From NCBI RefSeq assembly GCF_029338355.1, contig NZ_CP119802.1, positions 2,294,001 to 2,358,000 on the forward strand: a stretch of 64,000 nt of DNA, read 5' to 3'. Below, in pieces: positions 59,659 to 64,000 of the stretch. A program made the position numbers and the translations under genes. Source of the stretch: Halosegnis marinus (GTDB lineage Archaea > Halobacteriota > Halobacteria > Halobacteriales > Haloarculaceae). The notes beneath the pieces were generated by a model. It made no database searches and was not told the origin of the DNA. It saw only the letters and a list, made by a program, of their open reading frames with translations. Within the stretch, counting starts at the first letter, position 1; each line of letters starts with the position of its first letter.

Positions 59659-60783
59659 ATGCGAAACGTGGACGCCGCGGGGTTGGGAATCGGGGACGAC
59701 TACCCGACGCGAATCATGGGCGTGCTCAACGTCTCGAAGGAGTCGCCGTACGACCCCAGCGTCTTCGAGGACCCCGGGGAGGCGGCCGAGTACGTGGACC
59801 GCGAACTCATCGACGAGGGGGCCGACATCGTCGACGTCGGGCTGGAGTCGGCGAACAAGGACTTCGAGGTGCTGTCGGCCGAGGGGGAACTCGAACGGCT
59901 CGAAACCGCGGTCGAGACCATCGAGTCCGTCTCCGGCGACGCCGTCTTCTCCATCGAGACGCGCTACCACGAGGTGGCGGAGGCAGCGCTCGACGCCGGC
60001 TTCGACATGGTGAACGACATCTGCGGCTTCGCCGACCCGGAGATGCCCCGGGTCTGCGAAGAGTACGACGTGGCGGTCGGCAAGATGGCCTCGCCGCCGG
60101 ACCTCGAACGCCCCGGCGCGGTCGAGGACGTGGACGACATCTACGACGCCCTCGCGCTGAACGGGCTGACGGACAAGACCATCGTGGACCCCGCCTTCGG
60201 CGGCTGGTCGGAGGCGAAGACGCTGCAGGACGACCGCGAGACGTTCGAGCGCCTCCGGGAGTTCCGCGGCTACGGCCTGCCGATGCTCGTCTCCATCAAC
60301 CGGAAGAACTTCCTCCGCGACCTCGCCGGCCGCGACACCGACGAGGCCCTCCCGGTGTCGCTCGCCGCGACGGCGATGGCGATAGAGCGGGGCGCACACG
60401 TCGTCCGCACCCACGACGTGGCCGAGACGCTCGACGCCGCGAAGGTGGGCGACCGCTTCACGCCCGACCGGGTGCGCGATACGGGCGCGGGGGTGGAGGA
60501 ACTCGACGTGCGGACGCCCGGGGACGCCGGCCGCCACCTCGACCGCACCGGGGCGGAGGCCGACCCCGAGGCCGCGACGACGCGGGTGTTCGAACTGTCG
60601 GCGCTGTCCGAGGCCGAACACGCCGCGCTGGGCGACCTCGCCGCGGCCCACCCGGGCGTCGAAGTCGCGGCCGGGCCGGACGGGACGCTCCTGTTCGGCA
60701 CCGTCGCCGCCCTCCGTGCGGCCGCGCGCGCCGCCGACGGCCCGGTCGGACGCCGGCTCGACGCGGTCGCGGAGGGGCTGTGA
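59659..60783 (+). CDS. folP: Dihydropteroate synthase family protein
   Basis: 374 aa. The DHPS barrel motifs are recognisable but altered: MGVLNVSKESPYDP (usual MGILNVTPDSFSDG), GADIVDVGLESA (usual DIGGEST), SIETRYHEVAEAALDAGFD then MVNDICG (usual SVDTYK), IVDPAFGGW, LVSINRKNFL and GAHVVRTHDV. A C-terminal extension of about 80 residues ends the protein. It should join a pterin to p-aminobenzoate or a related substrate. It is followed by mptE, the archaeal 6-hydroxymethyl-dihydropterin kinase, which supports the pterin role. The unusual motifs leave the second substrate open. Confidence 0.84.
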   Translation: MRNVDAAGLGIGDDYPTRIMGVLNVSKESPYDPSVFEDPGEAAEYVDRELIDEGADIVDVGLESANKDFEVLSAEGELERLETAVETIESVSGDAVFSIETRYHEVAEAALDAGFDMVNDICGFADPEMPRVCEEYDVAVGKMASPPDLERPGAVEDVDDIYDALALNGLTDKTIVDPAFGGWSEAKTLQDDRETFERLREFRGYGLPMLVSINRKNFLRDLAGRDTDEALPVSLAATAMAIERGAHVVRTHDVAETLDAAKVGDRFTPDRVRDTGAGVEELDVRTPGDAGRHLDRTGAEADPEAATTRVFELSALSEAEHAALGDLAAAHPGVEVAAGPDGTLLFGTVAALRAAARAADGPVGRRLDAVAEGL

Positions 60784-60946
60784 TGTCGCACACGCGTCTG
60801 ACAAACCCTCACACGGAAGCCCCACAGCGCTCGCTCGCAAGAGAAAGCTTATACCGTATCCGGGGGAATCGCCGGGTGGTTGCCCACCGGTCACGACGGG
60901 TAGGGGTACTCCGTGGCCGACGGGCCCGCGGTACATTCTTCGGCTG

Positions 60947-61624
60947 ATGCGCTGGGAGACGTGGGAACCCGTGTACCGGCTGGTTCTCGACGATTTCGGC
61001 TTCCCCGCGGCCGACGACGAGCGCGCCCGTGACGTGTTGGCCGACCTCGCGGCGCCGTTCGACCACCGACGCCTCGCCGGGATCGAGGGGGCGGACGTGG
61101 CCGTCTGTGGCGGCGCGGCGACGCTCGCCGACGGCCTCGACCGCGTCCGCGCCGCCGACTACGTGGTCGCCGCGAGCGTCGCGGCCGACACCCTCCGCGA
61201 ACACCGTCTCGACGTGGACCTGATGGTGACGGACCTCGACAAGAACCCCGACACCGCGCGCCATCTCACCCGCGAGGGGGTCGTCGTCGCCGCCCACGCC
61301 CACGGGGACAACATCGACCTCGTGCGGCAGCGGGTGCCGGGGTTCGACGGCGAGTACGTTCTGCCGACGGTACAGTGCGAGCCGGCGGGCCCCACGGAGA
61401 ACTTCGGGGGGTTCACCGACGGGGACCGGGCCGCCTTCCTCGCCGACCACTTCGGGGCCGCGTCGTTGACCTTCCCCGGCTGGGACTTCGACGACCCGGG
61501 CGTGTCGCCGGCGAAGCGGCGGAAGCTCGACTGGGCGGCGCGGCTGCTCCGGTGGCTGGAAACGCGACGGGAAGAACGGTTCGACGTGCTGGACGGCAGG
61601 CGGGACGGCCTCGACCCGCTCTGA
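60947..61624 (+). CDS. mptE: 6-hydroxymethyl-7,8-dihydropterin pyrophosphokinase (MptE)
   Basis: 225 aa, DUF115 family. It activates 6-hydroxymethyl-dihydropterin with ATP, the reaction before DHPS in archaeal folate/methanopterin routes. Conserved parts are AGIEGADVAVCGGAAT, LDVDLMVTDLDKNPDTA, AAHAHGDNIDL and VLPTVQCEP. The 163-bp gap from folP holds an A/T-rich AGCTTATACC near 60846-60855, a possible promoter of its own. The stop abuts the convergent CoA ligase stop (TGATTA). Confidence 0.88.
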   Translation: MRWETWEPVYRLVLDDFGFPAADDERARDVLADLAAPFDHRRLAGIEGADVAVCGGAATLADGLDRVRAADYVVAASVAADTLREHRLDVDLMVTDLDKNPDTARHLTREGVVVAAHAHGDNIDLVRQRVPGFDGEYVLPTVQCEPAGPTENFGGFTDGDRAAFLADHFGAASLTFPGWDFDDPGVSPAKRRKLDWAARLLRWLETRREERFDVLDGRRDGLDPL

Positions 61625-63172
61625 TTACTCGCCGCGGAGCTCGAACTTCTGGACCTTGCCGGTCGTCGTGCGCGGCAGCTCCTCGACGAACTCCACCTCG
61701 CGGGGGTGTTTGTACTCCGCGAGGTTGGTCAGGCAGTACTGCTTGATGTCCTCGGGGGTGGCCTCGGCGTCGGGCGTCGGCACGACGAACGCCTTCACCG
61801 TCTCGCCGCGTCGATCGTCCGGGATGCCGACGACGGCCGCGTCCGCGATGTCCGGGTGCTCGAAGAGCAACTCCTCGACCTCGCGGGGGTAGACGTTGTA
61901 GCCGCCCGTCACGATCATGTGCTTCTCGCGGTCCACGACGTAGAAGAAGCCGTCCTCGTCGTGGTAGCCGAGGTCGCCGGTGTGGAACCACCGCTTGCCG
62001 TCCGCCTCGGTGAACGCTTCCTCGTTCGCCTCCGGCAGGCCGTAGTAGCCCTGCATCACGTTCGGGCCGTTGATGACGAGTTCGCCGACCACGTCGTCCA
62101 GCTCCGTCTCGTCGTCGACCGGCCCCTTCGGGACGGGGTCGAGCTTGCGGAACTCGTGGTCGACGATCATCGCCTCCATGCCGGGGAGCGTCTTCCCGAT
62201 GGAACCGGGGCGGCGGTCGCCCGGCCGGTTCGCGTGGGTCACCGGCGAGGTCTCCGTCAGCCCGTACCCCTCGAACAGCTCCACGTCGAACATCTCCTCG
62301 AACCGCTGCATCACCTCGATGGGGAGCGAGGAGCCGCCGGAGTTGGCGAACTCGACCGAGGAGAGGTGGTACTCCTCGGCGCCGGGCGTGTTCACCACGT
62401 CGTTGAACATCGCCGGCACGCCGTGGACGTGCGTGATGCCCTCGCTCTCGATGAGGCCGAGCGCCTCCTCGGCGTCCCACGCCGGGAGCGGCCAGTACGA
62501 GCCGCCCTCGAACAGCGTCGATATCATCGTGATGGTCATCCCGTAGATGTGGAACAGCGGGAGCACGCCGAGGAACTTGTCGTCGGGGTCGATGCCGTCG
62601 TGTATCTCCGCGGAGGCGCGCGCGTCGAACGCGAGGTTGTGGTGCGTCAGGAGGACGCCCTTCGGCTGGCCGGTCGTCCCCGAGGTGTACGGCTGGACGG
62701 CCACGTCGTCGTCCTCGCGGTCGACGGTCGCGAGCGTGTCGTCGGCGAGGAACGCGCCGAACTCGGTCGCGCCGTCGGCGTCGCCGCCAACGGAGACGAC
62801 GGTGTGGACGTCGGTGTCGTCCTGGACCTCCTTCACCTGCGGCACCAGGTCGGCGAGGCCGACGACGGCCTTCGCTCCCGAGTCGGAGAGCAGGTGGCTG
62901 ATCTCCCGGGACTTGTACTGCGGGTTCATCGGGACGACGATAGCGCCGGCCCGGAGCGTACCGACGAACGCCGTCACGTACTGCGGGAGGTTCGGCAGGT
63001 ACAGCCCCACACGGTCGCCGGGCTCGACGCCCGCGTCGGCGAGCGCCTGCGCGAACTGGCCGGCGCGCGCCCAGAACTGCTCGTAGGTGAACTCCTGCCC
63101 CTGGAAGCCGATGGCGGTCGCGTCCGGGTGCGCCGCCGCGGTCTCCTCGATATCAGCAACGAGGTTACTCAT
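61625..63172 (-). CDS. Long-chain fatty-acid-type CoA ligase
   Basis: 515 aa AMP-forming ligase. YTSGTTGQPKGVLLTH is the P-loop-like motif, EGYGLTETSPVTHAN the adenylate motif, WFHTGDLGYHDEDGFFYVVDR and the catalytic Lys in LPRTTTGKVQK are all present. It activates a carboxylic acid, probably a medium or long fatty acid, to the acyl-CoA, feeding the acyl-CoA dehydrogenase and hydratase genes elsewhere in the window. Its start is preceded by CGGT. Confidence 0.9.
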   Translation of the reverse strand: MSNLVADIEETAAAHPDATAIGFQGQEFTYEQFWARAGQFAQALADAGVEPGDRVGLYLPNLPQYVTAFVGTLRAGAIVVPMNPQYKSREISHLLSDSGAKAVVGLADLVPQVKEVQDDTDVHTVVSVGGDADGATEFGAFLADDTLATVDREDDDVAVQPYTSGTTGQPKGVLLTHHNLAFDARASAEIHDGIDPDDKFLGVLPLFHIYGMTITMISTLFEGGSYWPLPAWDAEEALGLIESEGITHVHGVPAMFNDVVNTPGAEEYHLSSVEFANSGGSSLPIEVMQRFEEMFDVELFEGYGLTETSPVTHANRPGDRRPGSIGKTLPGMEAMIVDHEFRKLDPVPKGPVDDETELDDVVGELVINGPNVMQGYYGLPEANEEAFTEADGKRWFHTGDLGYHDEDGFFYVVDREKHMIVTGGYNVYPREVEELLFEHPDIADAAVVGIPDDRRGETVKAFVVPTPDAEATPEDIKQYCLTNLAEYKHPREVEFVEELPRTTTGKVQKFELRGE

Positions 63173-63286
63173 ACCGACGAGTCCCGGCGCGGCCTACGAA
63201 AAGTTTGCCATCGGGGTGAACGATGGTAACGAAAGCGCCGCGACGGACGACAACCGTTAGCGCGCTCGCCCCGCTCGGTTACCGCT

Positions 63287-64000
63287 CTACGGGACGAGGA
63301 CGACCTTCCCGCTCGACTTGCGCGCCTCGATGAACTCGTGGGCCTCCGCGGCCTCCTCCAGGTCGAAGGTGTGGCCGACCTGCACCTCCAGCGTGCCGTC
63401 GGCGAGCATCTCCGTCAGCGGCGGGACGGCGCTCATCACCTTCATCGGCTTGCGGTTCGTCGCGCGGCCGAGGTGGTAGCCGATGACGGACTTGTTGCCG
63501 AACAGCAGTTCGTTCGTCGGCGGGCGACCCGGCCGGCCCGAGGCCGCGCCGTAGCTGACCATCCGGCCGAACTCCGTGAGCGCGTGGAGCGACCGCTCCG
63601 AGGTCTCGCCGCCGACGCCGTCGAGCACGAGGTCGACCCCGTAGTCCGTCTCCTCTGCGACCCGCTCGACGAAGTCCTCCTCCTCGTAGTTGATGCCGAC
63701 GTCGCAGCCGAGCGCCGCGGCCTTGTCGAGTTTCTCCTGCGTCGAGGCCGTGCCGATGACGCGCGCGCCGGCCTCGCTCGCTATCTGGACCGCCGCCGTG
63801 CCGACGCCGCCCGCCGCGGCGTGAATCAGCACCGTCTCGCCCTCCTCCAGGTCGCCCCACTCGTGGAGGCAGTTGTGCGCCGTGAGGAACTGGACGGGGA
63901 AGCCGGCGGCCTCCTCCATGCTCATCCCCGCGGGCACGTCGAGCAGGCCGCGCGCGTCGCCGATGGCGTACTCCGCGTAGCCGCCGATGCCGACCATCGA
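63287..64000 (-). CDS. NAD(P)H:quinone reductase / MDR family (partial)
   Basis: The frame is still open at the right edge (63998-64000 encodes Ser), so the N-terminal domain is cut off; about 237 residues are present. The cofactor motif IHAAAGGVGTAAVQIASEAGA is zinc-independent quinone oxidoreductase (QOR) style, and DLVLDGVGGETSERSLHAL and VSYGAASGRPG follow. It is a zeta-crystallin-like NADPH oxidoreductase of unknown substrate. Only one member gene and no partners can be judged at the window edge. Confidence 0.86.
   Translation of the reverse strand, partial: SMVGIGGYAEYAIGDARGLLDVPAGMSMEEAAGFPVQFLTAHNCLHEWGDLEEGETVLIHAAAGGVGTAAVQIASEAGARVIGTASTQEKLDKAAALGCDVGINYEEEDFVERVAEETDYGVDLVLDGVGGETSERSLHALTEFGRMVSYGAASGRPGRPPTNELLFGNKSVIGYHLGRATNRKPMKVMSAVPPLTEMLADGTLEVQVGHTFDLEEAAEAHEFIEARKSSGKVVLVP

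Noticed and set aside
1-64000. CRISPR array, tRNA, rRNA, insertion sequence, prophage or toxin-antitoxin system
   Set aside because: I looked through the gaps and the protein set: no regular spaced repeats, no transposase or integrase, no cloverleaf-like sequence ending in the T-arm pattern, and no known defence proteins.
61625-64000. Linking the CoA ligase and quinone reductase into one operon
   Set aside because: They are on the same strand but separated by 114 bp, and the reductase is cut by the window edge, so co-transcription cannot be judged.

Overview
The window is a gene-dense, roughly 70% G+C stretch of chromosome from a haloarchaeon (class Halobacteria). The evidence is the acidic proteins (Asp/Glu-rich, Lys-poor), archaeal information-processing genes (TFB, RNA polymerase subunit L, FEN1, GatE, TrmJ), archaeal pterin and menaquinone genes, Tat-type lipoproteins, and many starts with little or no leader. 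I cannot name the genus. I see no rRNA, tRNA, CRISPR array, insertion sequence, integrase or phage gene. It reads as core chromosome with some locus-specific rearrangements.

Layout. 0-5.2 kb: the end of a 2-oxoacid:ferredoxin oxidoreductase beta subunit, a 418-bp non-coding stretch with a perfect 12-bp inverted repeat, the overlapping menaquinone genes menA-menC-menE, and an NRDE-family gene. 5.2-9.5 kb: an HTH regulator, a Ca2+/Na+ antiporter, and a beta-oxidation-like operon (hydroxyacyl-CoA dehydrogenase/enoyl-CoA hydratase fusion, PaaI thioesterase, MaoC dehydratase). 9.6-21 kb: an MFS transporter, rpoL, two overlapping mini zinc-finger genes, hisF, an ornithine cyclodeaminase-family gene, a secreted HExxH protein, purL, a PHP phosphoesterase, tandem Nudix genes, tfb and gatCA. 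22-32 kb: a divergent photolyase/cryptochrome followed by a long minus-strand catabolic block: regulator, alpha/beta hydrolase, acyl-CoA dehydrogenase, PaaG-like isomerase, a LivG-LivM-LivH-LivJ branched-chain-type ABC importer without LivF, and an SDR.

32-47 kb: a canonical class I photolyase and a Mn/Fe superoxide dismutase, a pair coding an 89-aa protein and a BioD-like P-loop ATPase, an MBL hydrolase, an EamA exporter, a presenilin-type membrane protease, a second ornithine cyclodeaminase-family gene, MFS, DUF3054, methyltransferase, GNAT, small zinc-ribbon and membrane proteins, FEN1, BolA, and a pyruvate kinase with an extra swivelling domain. 47-52 kb: glycerol use (glpK divergent from a short glpA), UspA, a probably frameshifted two-helix membrane gene, and fumC. 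52-64 kb: lipoproteins, an AI-2E permease, an HTH/membrane pair, gatE, trmJ with a coupled acidic-tailed protein, the pterin pair folP-mptE, an acyl-CoA ligase and a truncated-by-window quinone reductase.

Shared themes: aerobic respiration (menaquinone, fumarase, SOD), fatty-acid or carboxylic-acid catabolism through CoA esters, glycerol catabolism, and light-damage repair. Convergent genes are packed extremely tightly, several sharing the palindromic stop tetramer CTAG. About a third of the starts have the context GGTATG or close to it. I found no clearly new multi-gene system. The best leads are the frameshifted membrane gene, the short GlpA, the triplicated 3' end of livG with the missing livF, the secreted HExxH protein, and the intergenic repeat near 0.8 kb.
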